This document shows, one piece after another, positions 8,752-16,501 of a DNA stretch of 64,000 nucleotides (its first letter is position 1; each line of letters opens with the position of its first letter). The notes beneath the pieces were generated by a model. It was given only the letters and a program-made list of their open reading frames with translations, had not been told where the DNA came from and searched no databases. Made by a program: the position numbers and the translations under genes. The DNA comes from Thermoplasmata archaeon (GTDB lineage: Archaea; Thermoplasmatota; E2; JACPAO01; JAHFTW01), in contig JAHFTW010000001.1 in assembly GCA_023269235.1 (NCBI GenBank), positions 312,729 to 376,728 of the forward strand, read 5' to 3'.

Positions 8752-8757
8752 TTTTTC
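8752..8757 (+). terminator. Short T-rich stretch after 8735 stop
   Basis: A CCCTTTTTCCTTC stretch lies 16 bp after the stop and 33 bp before the next start. T-runs are typical archaeal terminators, but this is short and there is no hairpin, so read-through into the next paralogue is likely. Confidence 0.3.
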
Positions 8758-8789
8758 CTTCGTCCCAGTCTCGACAAAACAGGTTGTCC

Positions 8790-9878
8790 ATGCGTCTGAC
8801 CGCTCTCCTCGTCGCTTTCCTGGCCGCCGTGGCCGTCCTGGCCCCCGCGGCAAGCGCCCACGGCGCCCCGGTGCCGGCGGACTACCAGGCGAGGACGCTG
8901 GCCGACGACAACGACGACTGCGCCGGCGACGGGGCCGTGACCCCGACCGGCAACTGCCGCGGCTCGCACGACCTCATCGCCCTCGACTTGCAGGAGAAGG
9001 ATGACGGAGGTGGCATCGTCCTCGTGTTTCGGCTGTCGTTGAACAAGGCCGCCACCTACCCCGTCACGGACACCATCACGTTCCAGGCCGGCTCGGGCAA
9101 GACCTTGGCCATCCGCACGACAGACGACAAGAGCTTCTCGGTCGCCTCCGGATTCGACTCGGTCGGGGCCCCGCAGAGCCTCAACGACGGGACCCGGTTC
9201 ACCGTGGACGCCTTCGTCATGGCGTCGTCCCTTGGCCTCAACCCGGGCGACCAGCTCACCAGCTTCCACGTCGAGTCCAAGGCCGGGAACAACCTCGGCG
9301 ACTACATGCCTGGCGGCTGCAAGACCAACCTCGGGACCGAGTGCTCCGGCACGGACACCTCCACGCGCCGCGACGTCCCCTACACGATGCGCGGCACCGG
9401 GTACTACGCCAAGGTCGAGGCCCCCTCGGACACCATCCAGGTCCCCGCTGGCGGCGACTCCGCCATCACCCAGCTCACCCTCACCAACAGCCTCTCCCAC
9501 AGCGCGCAGACGCTGAGCCTCTCCCTCGACGGCCTGAACGGGGTCTCGGGCGGCTTCCATGCCGGCGAGGCGGTCGAGGGCGCCGAGTACACGCCCACCA
9601 AGGAGATCGCGTTGCAAGGCAAGCAGGAGACCGTGCTCCATCTGCGCCTCCACGGCAACCAGGAAGGCGCCTCCGGGACCGTCACCATCACCATGACCAC
9701 CAACCTGGGCGGTCGCGTCCAGGCCCAAATCCCGTACCAGGTCGTCCCCTCCGGCAGCGTCTCCTCCACGCCGGACGGGGCCACCCCGTCCACGTCCGCC
9801 TCCAAGGGGTCCCCCTTGCCGGCGGCCCCGCTCGTCGGCGCCCTCCTGCTGGGCCTTGCCCTGCGCCGGCGGTCCTGA
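8790..9878 (+). CDS. Secreted, membrane-anchored protein with predicted N-terminal histidine (paralogue 2)
   Basis: 362 residues from ATG 8790 (MRLTALLVAF). The signal peptide ends in ASA before His-Gly-Ala-Pro. It parallels the 7644 protein throughout: two N-terminal cysteines (DDCAGDG..GNCRG), DLIALDLQEKDDGG, LGLNPGDQL, GDYMPGGC, a later beta-sandwich domain, then a Ser/Thr/Pro linker, hydrophobic helix and RRRS tail. This looks like tandem duplication and divergence. Its TGA is immediately followed by the ATG of the CopC-CopD gene (no gap), so the two are one operon. That physical link is the main reason for suggesting a copper-related role. Confidence 0.77.
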   Translation: MRLTALLVAFLAAVAVLAPAASAHGAPVPADYQARTLADDNDDCAGDGAVTPTGNCRGSHDLIALDLQEKDDGGGIVLVFRLSLNKAATYPVTDTITFQAGSGKTLAIRTTDDKSFSVASGFDSVGAPQSLNDGTRFTVDAFVMASSLGLNPGDQLTSFHVESKAGNNLGDYMPGGCKTNLGTECSGTDTSTRRDVPYTMRGTGYYAKVEAPSDTIQVPAGGDSAITQLTLTNSLSHSAQTLSLSLDGLNGVSGGFHAGEAVEGAEYTPTKEIALQGKQETVLHLRLHGNQEGASGTVTITMTTNLGGRVQAQIPYQVVPSGSVSSTPDGATPSTSASKGSPLPAAPLVGALLLGLALRRRS

Positions 9879-11561
9879 ATGCGGCGGTGGGCGGTCCTCG
9901 CCCTCCTGCTGGCCCTGGCGGCCCCCGTCGCGGGCCACGCTGGCCTCGTCTCCAGCGACCCCGCCTCGGGGGCCCGCCTTGACACGGTCCCGTTCGCGGT
10001 CCACGTTTCCTTGAGCGAGGCCATCGAGCCTGGCGGCACCACGATGAAGGTCACCGATGCGGCCGGGCTCCAAGTGGACGATGGCCGCCTCGACATCCAG
10101 AACGCCGACAGCCGCCCGGTCCTCACGCTTGGGCTCAAGACCGGCCTGCCGGATGGCATCTACACCATCAGCTGGCGCGTCCTGTCGAAGGACACGCACA
10201 CCGTCGCGCAAAGCGTGTCGTTCGCGGTCGGCGGCTTCACGGCCCCGACGGGCAGCAATGTGAGCGGTGGCGGAATCAACCCCGAGGCCGGCGTCGCCCG
10301 CTTCCTGGCCTATCTTGGCCTCACCTTGGCCCTTGGCGCTGCCGCGTTCTCCACCTGGGTCCTCCCTGGCCGTGCCGACCTGCCGAAACGCCTCCTGGCC
10401 CAAGTCGTCGCCGCCGGGACCGCCGCCCACCTGGCGGGGACGCTCATGCTCCTGCAGGTCACCTCGGCCGCGAGCCAGCTCGGCTACGCGGACTTGTACC
10501 ACACCAGCGTCGGCGAGACCCTGTTCCTGCGCACTGCGCTCGCCGCGGCCGCTGTCATCCTCGCCCTGGGCGGCGTGGGGGGCAAGGCGCGCGGTGGCTC
10601 GACGATGGCGGTCCTCTTGCTGTGCGGCAACCTCGTCCTCACCGCGATGGCGAGCCACTCCTTCAAGGACGGCCCGGTCACGGTCGCGCTCGATGCTCTG
10701 CACCTCGTCGCGGCGACCCTCTGGGCGGGCGGGCTCCTCCTGTTCTTGCTCCTCGTCGTCCGCGGCGGGGCCGGCCAGGACGTCGCCGCGCTGCGCCGCG
10801 TCGGCTCCCGTTTCGGCACGCTCGCGTTCGTCTCCGTCGTGGCGCTCGCCGCCACTGGGACCATCACCGGCCTCGCCATCATCGGCCGCGACGCCGTCCT
10901 CACTGCCGGCTTCGCCTTGAGCCCGTACGGCCTCTTCTTGCTCGCGAAGATCAGCGTGTGGGGAGTCATGGTCCTGCTCGCCGCCGTGAACCGCTACATC
11001 CTGCTCGCCGAACCTGGGGAACGCGGCCTCGCGCGCGGCCTGCAGCGGTTGGCGGCACCGCTGAGCGGCGGCCGCCTCAAACCCCTCACGGTCGGCACGC
11101 GCCCCTTCGCCCGCGTGCTCGCGGTCGAGGCCATCCTTGGCGTCATCGTCCTCGTGCTCGCCGGGTTCCTCACCTCTCTCTCGCCTCCGGCGGCTGCCTC
11201 CTCCGAGACGCCCACCACGCTCACCCTGCGCGCCGACGGCGACGTCCACGTGGCGCAGCTGCGGCTCGACCCCGCGCCCCGCGCCGGCCAGGCCTCGACG
11301 CTCCACTTCGCCATCCTCGAGACCGAGTCGGGGCGGGCCGTCACCAACAACACCTGCGGCCGCGACTCGTGCGTCACAATCCAAATCACGGCGCCGGGCA
11401 ACGCCACGCCGGAGAAGCGCATCGCGCAGCCGGACGGCCACGGCGACTGGGTCGTCCCCAACGCGCTCTGGACCCGCTCCGGCAACTGGACCGTGCAACT
11501 CACGGTCTCGACGGCCGCCGTCTTCGCCGACACCATCGCCTTCGCCGTGCCGGTCGCCTAA
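9879..11561 (+). CDS. CopC-CopD fusion copper resistance/transport protein
   Basis: 560 residues. After a signal peptide (ends PVAG) the mature protein starts HAGLVSSDPASGARL, the CopC signature whose N-terminal His binds Cu(II). The D-T-H pair in SKDTHTVAQSVSFAV near residue 110 supplies the other CopC ligands. A CopD membrane domain with about eight hydrophobic segments follows (residues ~145-430), with conserved HLAGT, MASHSFKDG and DALHLVAATLWAGGL histidine motifs. A ~125-residue external C-terminal beta domain ends the protein and is an extra compared with most bacterial CopCD. The predicted role is copper import or periplasm-like delivery across the cell membrane. It is in an operon with the His-Gly secreted protein. 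Confidence 0.9.
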   Translation: MRRWAVLALLLALAAPVAGHAGLVSSDPASGARLDTVPFAVHVSLSEAIEPGGTTMKVTDAAGLQVDDGRLDIQNADSRPVLTLGLKTGLPDGIYTISWRVLSKDTHTVAQSVSFAVGGFTAPTGSNVSGGGINPEAGVARFLAYLGLTLALGAAAFSTWVLPGRADLPKRLLAQVVAAGTAAHLAGTLMLLQVTSAASQLGYADLYHTSVGETLFLRTALAAAAVILALGGVGGKARGGSTMAVLLLCGNLVLTAMASHSFKDGPVTVALDALHLVAATLWAGGLLLFLLLVVRGGAGQDVAALRRVGSRFGTLAFVSVVALAATGTITGLAIIGRDAVLTAGFALSPYGLFLLAKISVWGVMVLLAAVNRYILLAEPGERGLARGLQRLAAPLSGGRLKPLTVGTRPFARVLAVEAILGVIVLVLAGFLTSLSPPAAASSETPTTLTLRADGDVHVAQLRLDPAPRAGQASTLHFAILETESGRAVTNNTCGRDSCVTIQITAPGNATPEKRIAQPDGHGDWVVPNALWTRSGNWTVQLTVSTAAVFADTIAFAVPVA

Positions 11562-11581
11562 GCCCGCAAACCCCGCGGTTC

Positions 11582-11605
11582 AAATACGGGCGCTGAGTCG
11601 CGCGA
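11582..11605 (+). promoter_or_regulatory. tRNA-Phe promoter (AAATA box plus AGTCGCGCGA)
   Basis: An AAATA box at 11582-11586 is followed 14 nt later (start to start) by AGTCGCGCGA at 11596-11605, ten bases before the tRNA. The same two words with the same spacing occur upstream of tRNA-Pro (30493-30516), so this is probably a shared tRNA promoter architecture. Confidence 0.6.
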
Positions 11606-11614
11606 GTACTCCCT

Positions 11615-11687
11615 GGGGTGGTAACTCAGCTGGGAGAGTGCCAGCCTGAAGAGCTGGATGTCGCCGGTTCGATCCCGGTCCACCCCA
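11615..11687 (+). tRNA. tRNA-Phe (anticodon GAA)
   Basis: 73 nt. The acceptor stem GGGGTGG pairs fully with CCACCCC, with A as discriminator. The anticodon stem CCAGC/GCTGG encloses the loop CTGAAGA, giving anticodon GAA. The T-arm is GCCGG-TTCGATC-CCGGT. No intron and no encoded CCA are present. Its last ~20 bases are copied twice more downstream (11791 and 11911). Confidence 0.95.
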
Positions 11688-11939
11688 CTAGACGGGCCAT
11701 AGCGCGCCCGACGGGCCGCGCGGCCGCGTCGAGGGCGGACGGGTCGGACCGGCTTGAGCGAGTCGCCGCGAAGCGGCGACTGGCGAGCACGGTTCGATCC
11801 CGGTCCACGCCATCAGGCAAGCCCGGCCGAAGGCCGGGCGCGACGAGATGCGGGCAGGGATGGCCGAGCGCCGCAGGCGCGAGGAATCCCTCAGGCCTGA
11901 GAAAGTCCGAGGGTCGATCCCGGTCCATCCTATTTTTTC
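11688..11939 (+). repeat. tRNA-derived 3'-end copies with short perfect palindromes
   Basis: This 250 bp gap holds no gene. The tRNA-Phe T-arm/acceptor word GGTTCGATCCCGGTCCAC recurs exactly at 11791-11808 and in part (TCGATCCCGGTCCA) at 11914-11927, giving spacings of about 125 and 120 bp. Between copies are perfect hairpins with three-base loops: AGTCGCCGC-GAA-GCGGCGACT (11761-11781), GCCCGGCC-GAA-GGCCGGGC (11821-11839) and GCGCC-GCA-GGCGC (11868-11880), plus CTCAGGCCTGAG (11890-11901). The segment 11854-11930 starts like a class II tRNA (GCAGGGATGGCCGAGC) but its T-stem and anticodon arm do not pair, so I call it a remnant. A T6 run at 11933 may end transcription. Confidence 0.6.
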
Positions 11940-13733
11940 CTATTCGCTTCCGGCGTCGCCGGGGGCGTAGTAGTATTCGCCGGCCAGGCGTTGTTCGCGG
12001 TCGAGGCGGCTGTCCTGCTTGTTGATGCGAGGGCGCTTCGTCTCGTTGTCGCGGCGGAACGTGACGCCGACGTCCTTGAGGAAGCGGTTCATGCCCTCGC
12101 GCAGCGTGTGCGGGCCGGTGGCGTGGCCGGAGACGGCGGGCGTGCCGCCGAAGACCATCATGGAGTCGCTGACGAGGTCGAGGAAGTAGACGTCGTGGTC
12201 CACGATGAGGGCGCTCTTCGCCTTCTTCTCCATGACGCGGCGGATGGTCTTGGCCGCGTTGATGCGCTGGTTGACGTCGAGGTACGCGGACGGCTCGTCG
12301 AGGAGGTAGATGTCGGCATCACGATGGAGCGCGAGAGAGACCGCCACGCGCTGGAGCTCGCCTCCGGAGAGGGCGCTGACTTGCTTCTCGAAGAGCGCCT
12401 TCAAGGTCATGGGGCGCGCGACCTCGGACTGGTAGAAGCCGGGCTGGAGGAGTTCGGGCGCCTGCGCGGCCAGGAGCTCCTTGACGGTGCCGTCGAACTC
12501 GCCGGCGGTGACGTACTGCGGCTTGTAGCTCACCTTGATGTCGCCGAGCTTGACGTCGCCGTCGGGCGGGATGACCTTGGCGAGCATCTTGACGAACGTC
12601 GTCTTGCCGGTGCCGTTGGGGCCGACGACGCCGACGACCTCGCCGTGGTGGATGGTGCCGGACTCCGCCTTGAGCTTGAAGTTCCCCAGATCCTTGGAGA
12701 GGGCGGGGAAGTCCAGCAGCTCGATCAGCTCGGCCTTGGCGCGCGGCGGGCGGGCCTCGAAGCGGATGGCGTCGTCGCGGACACGGATGTTCTCTTCGTG
12801 CAGGAAGCCGCCGAGGTAGGTGTTGATGCCGTGGCGTACGGTGCGGGGGGCCGTGATGACGCCGTAGGTGCCCTCCTCGCCGTAGACGAGGTGGACCTGC
12901 TCGGTGAGGAAGTCGAGGACGGCGAGGTCGTGCTCGATGACGAGGACGCGGCGCTTCTGCGCGAGGTCCTGGATGACCTGGGCGACGCGCAGGCGCTCGT
13001 GGATGTCGAGGTAGCTGCTCGGCTCGTCGAAGAAGTAGACGTCGGCGTCCTTGAGCAGCGTCGCGGCGATGGCGGTGCGCTGCAGTTCGCCGCCGGAGAC
13101 CTGCGCCATGTCGCGGTCGAGGACGTGGTCGATGTTGAGGCGCGGCACGACGAGGTCCCAGCGGCCGTCGGTGTCGGTCTTGCGCAGGAGCTCGCGGACC
13201 TTGCCCTTGAACGCCTTCGGGAGCTGGTCCACGTACTGCGGCTTGCGCGCGGTGCGGACACCTTTGTCGACGACCTGCTTGAGGTAGTCGCCCATCTCGG
13301 TTCCCTTGTACTTGGCGAGGATGGGCTCCCACGACGGGGTGCCCTCCCAGTTCCCCATGTTGGGGATCTCCTCGCCGGCGAGGATCTTGATGGCCGTGGT
13401 CTTGCCCATGCCGTTGGGGCCGAGGATGCCGGTGGCGGCGCCGAGCTTCGGAACGGGGAGCTTGAACAGGCGGAAGCCGTTCTTGCCGTATTGGTGCACG
13501 AGGTCCCGCTCCAGCTCCTGGGGCAATCCGATGATGCGGATGGCGTCGAAGGGGCACTTGTTGACGCAGATGCCGCAGCCGATGCAGAGCTCCTCGGAGA
13601 TGATGGGCTTGCGGTCGGGCCCTTCCTTGATGGTGTCGATGACGCCGCTGCGCACAGGCGGGCAGTACTTGATGCACTCGTGCTGGCACTTCTTCGGTTG
13701 ACACCGGTCGGCCAGGAGCACCGCGATTCGCAT
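11940..13733 (-). CDS. rli1: ABCE1/Rli1 ribosome-recycling ATPase
   Basis: 597 residues from ATG 13733, the standard length. The N-terminal region has the two [4Fe-4S] cluster motifs (residues ~10-30 C-x-P-x3-C..C..C, and C-I-G-C-G-I-C-x3-C-P near 47-57). Two ABC ATPase domains follow, with Walker A motifs GPNGMGKTT and GPNGTGKTT, signatures SGGELQR (twice) and Walker B/Asp-Glu pairs (FFDEPSSYLD, LLDEPSAYLD). With aRF1 or Pelota it splits 70S ribosomes after termination or stalling. The Pelota gene is at 26212 in this window. The frame is open upstream of 13733, but the family N-terminus MRIAVL fixes the start. Confidence 0.97.
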   Translation of the reverse strand: MRIAVLLADRCQPKKCQHECIKYCPPVRSGVIDTIKEGPDRKPIISEELCIGCGICVNKCPFDAIRIIGLPQELERDLVHQYGKNGFRLFKLPVPKLGAATGILGPNGMGKTTAIKILAGEEIPNMGNWEGTPSWEPILAKYKGTEMGDYLKQVVDKGVRTARKPQYVDQLPKAFKGKVRELLRKTDTDGRWDLVVPRLNIDHVLDRDMAQVSGGELQRTAIAATLLKDADVYFFDEPSSYLDIHERLRVAQVIQDLAQKRRVLVIEHDLAVLDFLTEQVHLVYGEEGTYGVITAPRTVRHGINTYLGGFLHEENIRVRDDAIRFEARPPRAKAELIELLDFPALSKDLGNFKLKAESGTIHHGEVVGVVGPNGTGKTTFVKMLAKVIPPDGDVKLGDIKVSYKPQYVTAGEFDGTVKELLAAQAPELLQPGFYQSEVARPMTLKALFEKQVSALSGGELQRVAVSLALHRDADIYLLDEPSAYLDVNQRINAAKTIRRVMEKKAKSALIVDHDVYFLDLVSDSMMVFGGTPAVSGHATGPHTLREGMNRFLKDVGVTFRRDNETKRPRINKQDSRLDREQRLAGEYYYAPGDAGSE

Positions 13734-13955
13734 GGGGAGGGGGTTGCCCACCGGTTCTTTGTTATGAAGGGTTTGGACGAGCCCTGGTTGCCTCTTCCTG
13801 TCGCGGGGGCGCCTCAGAAACGCAGGCAAGCCTCCAACCGAGAGGTCAGTTCCTTTCCGAAAGGTGCGTCCAAGGGCCTCCGACGGCGGCGTGGTCTTGC
13901 TAGAGGATTCGGCGTCGGGCTGAACCGCCGATTGCGCCGAACGACTCCGACCGGG
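13734..13955. other. Intergenic region upstream of ABCE1, no gene seen
   Basis: About 220 bp of moderate GC without a convincing gene or RNA. It probably contains the ABCE1 promoter on the minus strand; an AT-rich GTTCTTTGTTATGAAG lies at about 13755-13770. Confidence 0.4.
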
Positions 13956-14132
13956 CACAGATTTAGCAGACTCTTTCTTGGGCTTTTGTTGGGCAAGCAC
14001 GGGGTGTTCGGCCGATAGCCAAAATGATGCAGATTCCGGCCGGTGGCGAATCTACTTCATTGTCGCCAACCCCGCGACAGCCCAAGTTGGTTTCGGTGCC
14101 CCGTTGTGTTTGACCGGTCTGTGAAATCTGTG
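13956..14132 (+). repeat. MITE-like intergenic element, copy A
   Basis: 177 bp bounded by imperfect 15 bp inverted repeats: CACAGATTTAGCAGA (13956-13970) and TCTGTGAAATCTGTG (14118-14132), 13 of 15 matching. A second element at 18538-18712 has the same ends and length. When that copy is reverse-complemented, the interiors share GCAAGCACGG, AATG..GCAGATTC and further blocks. No coding capacity is seen. The same two copies in opposite orientation suggest a non-autonomous mobile or repeat family. Confidence 0.65.
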
Positions 14133-14159
14133 TCTGCAGGAGGAAGCGAAATTTGGCCC

Positions 14160-14263
14160 CGCGCCGCCCAATGAGAATGGTTCTGGCATCCAGCCGCCGA
14201 ACAGAACGCCGCCGTCGGAGTCGTCATGGATGCGTCGGAAGGGTTGGCGAACCGACGCATCGC
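14160..14263 (+). repeat. Second intergenic repeat family, copy 1
   Basis: About 104 bp, roughly 75-80% identical by eye to 52360-52463. Shared words include CGCGCCGCCCAA, TCTGGCATCCAG, GGATGCG.CGGAA and GGGTTGGCGAACCG. It lies between the MITE-like element and the 14375 gene. The conserved stretch could be read as a short peptide on the minus strand in both copies, but that frame has no start context and I treat it as a noncoding repeat. Confidence 0.6.
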
Positions 14264-14374
14264 GGGGACCCTCCTGGCGATGGCCGTGGATGCACGATGC
14301 GGCCTGTCCGTTCGACACCCTCACCGCATTCTCTATAGCCTCCTGGGCAAGCAACCAAGGTCTGCGCACAGCCA

Positions 14375-15475
14375 ATGGGGTTACCAATGGAACCGAACGT
14401 CTTCGCAGCACCCCAGAACGGGTTCGTCCCGGGAGCGCCGGCCAAGGGCTGGGCCCACCGGGTCACCTACCCTGCCCCCAGTCTCTTGACCTCCCTCAAG
14501 GAGGCCGCCTGGTTTTGGGGCCACCATGGGCCTTGGGCGCCCCTCCTGCGCCGCCCGAAGGAGCACGCCCCGCTCCGCCCGCAGACGACGCTGCGCAAGG
14601 CCCGCCCCGGCGAGGTGCGCGTCACCTGGGTCGGCCACGCCAGCTTCATCCTCCAAGTCGGCGGCCGCACCCTCCTCACCGACCCCGTGTGGTCGAAGAG
14701 CCTAGCCGGCGGCATCAAGCGCCTCGTCGACCCCGGCGTCCCCTTCGAAGCCCTGCCCGCCATCGACGGGGTGCTCATCAGCCACAACCACTACGACCAC
14801 ATGGACAAGCGCACCCTCCTGCGCCTGCCCCGCGACACCCCGATGTTCGTGCCCGTCGGCAACGGCGGCTGGTTCCGCCGCCACGGCTTCCTCGACGTCA
14901 CCGAGCTCGACTGGTGGCTGGACGCCGCCCTCGGCAACCTCCGCATCGAGCTGGTCCCCGCCCACCACTGGAGCCGCCGCGGCCTCCTGGACGCCAACCA
15001 TGGCCTGTGGGGCGGCTGGGTCGTCACCGACGGCAACGGCCGCAAGGTGTACTTCGCCGGCGACACCGCCTACGGCACCGCGTTCCAAGAGATCGGCAAG
15101 CGCCACCGCACCATCGACGTGGCCCTCCTCCCGGTCGGCGCGTACGCGCCCCGCGAGCACAACGGTGGCGTCCACTGCGACCCCGAGGAGGCCGTGCAGG
15201 CCTTCAAGGACCTCGGCGCCAAGGCCATGGTCCCGATGCACTGGGGCACCTTCCGCCTCAGCCCCGAGCCCGTCCTGGAGCCCATCGAGTGGACCCGCAG
15301 GGCCTGGGCCGAGGCCAAGCTGCCCGAGTCTGCCCTGTGGGAGCTCCCCATTGGCGGCTCGCGCGCCGTCCCCCCGCCCGCCCGCGCGCGCCGCGAAGGG
15401 CCCGTTCCCGAGCCAGTTCGCCAGCCCGTCGCCGACAAGCCACTTGCCCAGGTCCCGAAGGTGCGCGTCTTCTGA
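14375..15475 (+). CDS. Metallo-beta-lactamase-fold hydrolase, NAPE-PLD/UlaG-like (copy 1)
   Basis: 366 residues from ATG 14375 (ATG 14387 is also possible). The zinc motif H-N-H-Y-D-H-M (HxHxDH) is at about residue 133, with later metal ligands in PAHHWSRR, AGDTAYG and MHWGTF. The segment TWVGHASFILQ..LLTDPVWS is typical of N-acyl-phosphatidylethanolamine phospholipase D-like enzymes. The predicted role is hydrolysis of a phosphodiester or lactone, possibly in lipid metabolism; the substrate in archaea is unknown. A ~50-residue Pro/Arg-rich C-terminal tail is extra compared with its neighbour paralogue. A CTATAG box at 14333-14338 may be its promoter. Confidence 0.85.
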   Translation: MGLPMEPNVFAAPQNGFVPGAPAKGWAHRVTYPAPSLLTSLKEAAWFWGHHGPWAPLLRRPKEHAPLRPQTTLRKARPGEVRVTWVGHASFILQVGGRTLLTDPVWSKSLAGGIKRLVDPGVPFEALPAIDGVLISHNHYDHMDKRTLLRLPRDTPMFVPVGNGGWFRRHGFLDVTELDWWLDAALGNLRIELVPAHHWSRRGLLDANHGLWGGWVVTDGNGRKVYFAGDTAYGTAFQEIGKRHRTIDVALLPVGAYAPREHNGGVHCDPEEAVQAFKDLGAKAMVPMHWGTFRLSPEPVLEPIEWTRRAWAEAKLPESALWELPIGGSRAVPPPARARREGPVPEPVRQPVADKPLAQVPKVRVF

Positions 15476-15530
15476 GGCACCGCCGGCCCGCGCCGCAAAC
15501 GCTTGAATCCACGAGCCGCTCGGACGACCC

Positions 15531-16457
15531 GTGGGACGCTTCGACGACCGCTTGACCTCGCCCCAGCCGGGACTCAAGGAGATCTGGAAGATTCTCCGCG
15601 AAGGCGGGTTCCGCGGCAAGGGCATCGACCGCGACGCCGAGGCCGCCAAGGTGCCCGTCAAGCGGGGCCCTCTCCCTGCGGTCCCGGCCGGCAAGGCGAG
15701 CTTGACATGGGTCGGCCACGCCACTTATCTCATCCGCGTCAACGGGCAGGCCATCCTCACCGACCCGGTCATGGGCCCTGGCATCCCCGGTCGCATCAAA
15801 CGCCGCGTCCCGCTCGGCCTGCGCTGGGATGAATTGCCACCCATTGACGCCGTCGTGCTGAGCCACGACCACTACGACCACCTCGACGCCAAGACGGTGA
15901 AGCGGCTCGGCCCGACGGTGCGCTACTTCGTCCCGCTCGGCACCGCCGCGTGGTTCCGCAAGCGCGGCCTGAAGGACGTCACCGAGCTGGACTGGTGGCA
16001 GTCCGCGGACCTGGGCTCGACCAAGCTCACGTTCGTCCCCGCCCATCACTGGTGCCGTCGGACGCCGTGGGACACCAACCAGCGTCTCTGGGGCGGCTGG
16101 GTCATCGCCCCGAAAGGCGGCCCGAAGCTCTACTTCGCCGGCGACACCGGGTACGGCCACTGGTTCAGTGCCATCGGCAAGACCCACCCGGACATTGACA
16201 CCGCCATCTTGCCCATCGGGGCCTACGCGCCACGCTGGTTCATGGGCCCCGTCCACCTCGACCCTGACGAGGCGGTCCGCGCCGCGGCCGACGTGGGGGC
16301 GAAGCGGCTCGCGAGCATGCACTGGGGCACGTTCGTCCTCACGCAGGAGCCGATGCTGGAACCGTTGGAGCTCATCCGCGCCGCCTGGACGAAGGCAGAG
16401 CGCCCGCGCGCCGACCTCCTGGACCTGGCCATCGGCGAGTCGAGACTCGTCGGTTGA
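15531..16457 (+). CDS. Metallo-beta-lactamase-fold hydrolase, NAPE-PLD/UlaG-like (copy 2)
   Basis: 308 residues from GTG 15531. It is clearly paralogous to the preceding gene: TWVGHATYLI, LTDPVMGPG, SHDHYDHLD zinc motif, GTAAWFRKRG, ELDWW, PAHHWCRRTPWDTN, AGDTGYG and MHWGTF are all shared in order. The C-terminal tail of copy 1 is missing. It lies 55 bp downstream of copy 1 and 44 bp before lipoyl synthase, all on one strand. Tandem duplication followed by divergence is the simplest explanation. Confidence 0.85.
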   Translation: MGRFDDRLTSPQPGLKEIWKILREGGFRGKGIDRDAEAAKVPVKRGPLPAVPAGKASLTWVGHATYLIRVNGQAILTDPVMGPGIPGRIKRRVPLGLRWDELPPIDAVVLSHDHYDHLDAKTVKRLGPTVRYFVPLGTAAWFRKRGLKDVTELDWWQSADLGSTKLTFVPAHHWCRRTPWDTNQRLWGGWVIAPKGGPKLYFAGDTGYGHWFSAIGKTHPDIDTAILPIGAYAPRWFMGPVHLDPDEAVRAAADVGAKRLASMHWGTFVLTQEPMLEPLELIRAAWTKAERPRADLLDLAIGESRLVG

Positions 16458-16501
16458 CTGGCGGGCCAACCCTTTTCCGGGCCTGGGAAGTCGAAGCCTC
16501 C

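Noticed and set aside
7599..11498. A 1299-codon open frame on the minus strand opposite the secreted proteins and CopCD
   Set aside because: Its product is Arg/Gly/Ala-rich with no domain, and the plus-strand genes have signal peptides and CopC/CopD motifs. It is an antisense shadow of GC-rich codons.
11854..11930. A functional class II tRNA (Leu/Ser-like) after tRNA-Phe
   Set aside because: The 5' end looks right but the anticodon stem and T-stem do not pair, and the 3' end is copied from tRNA-Phe. I list it as a remnant.
11991..14018. A 675-codon plus-strand frame opposite ABCE1
   Set aside because: Low-complexity Val/Asp/Glu/Leu product; it is the complementary reading of ABCE1.
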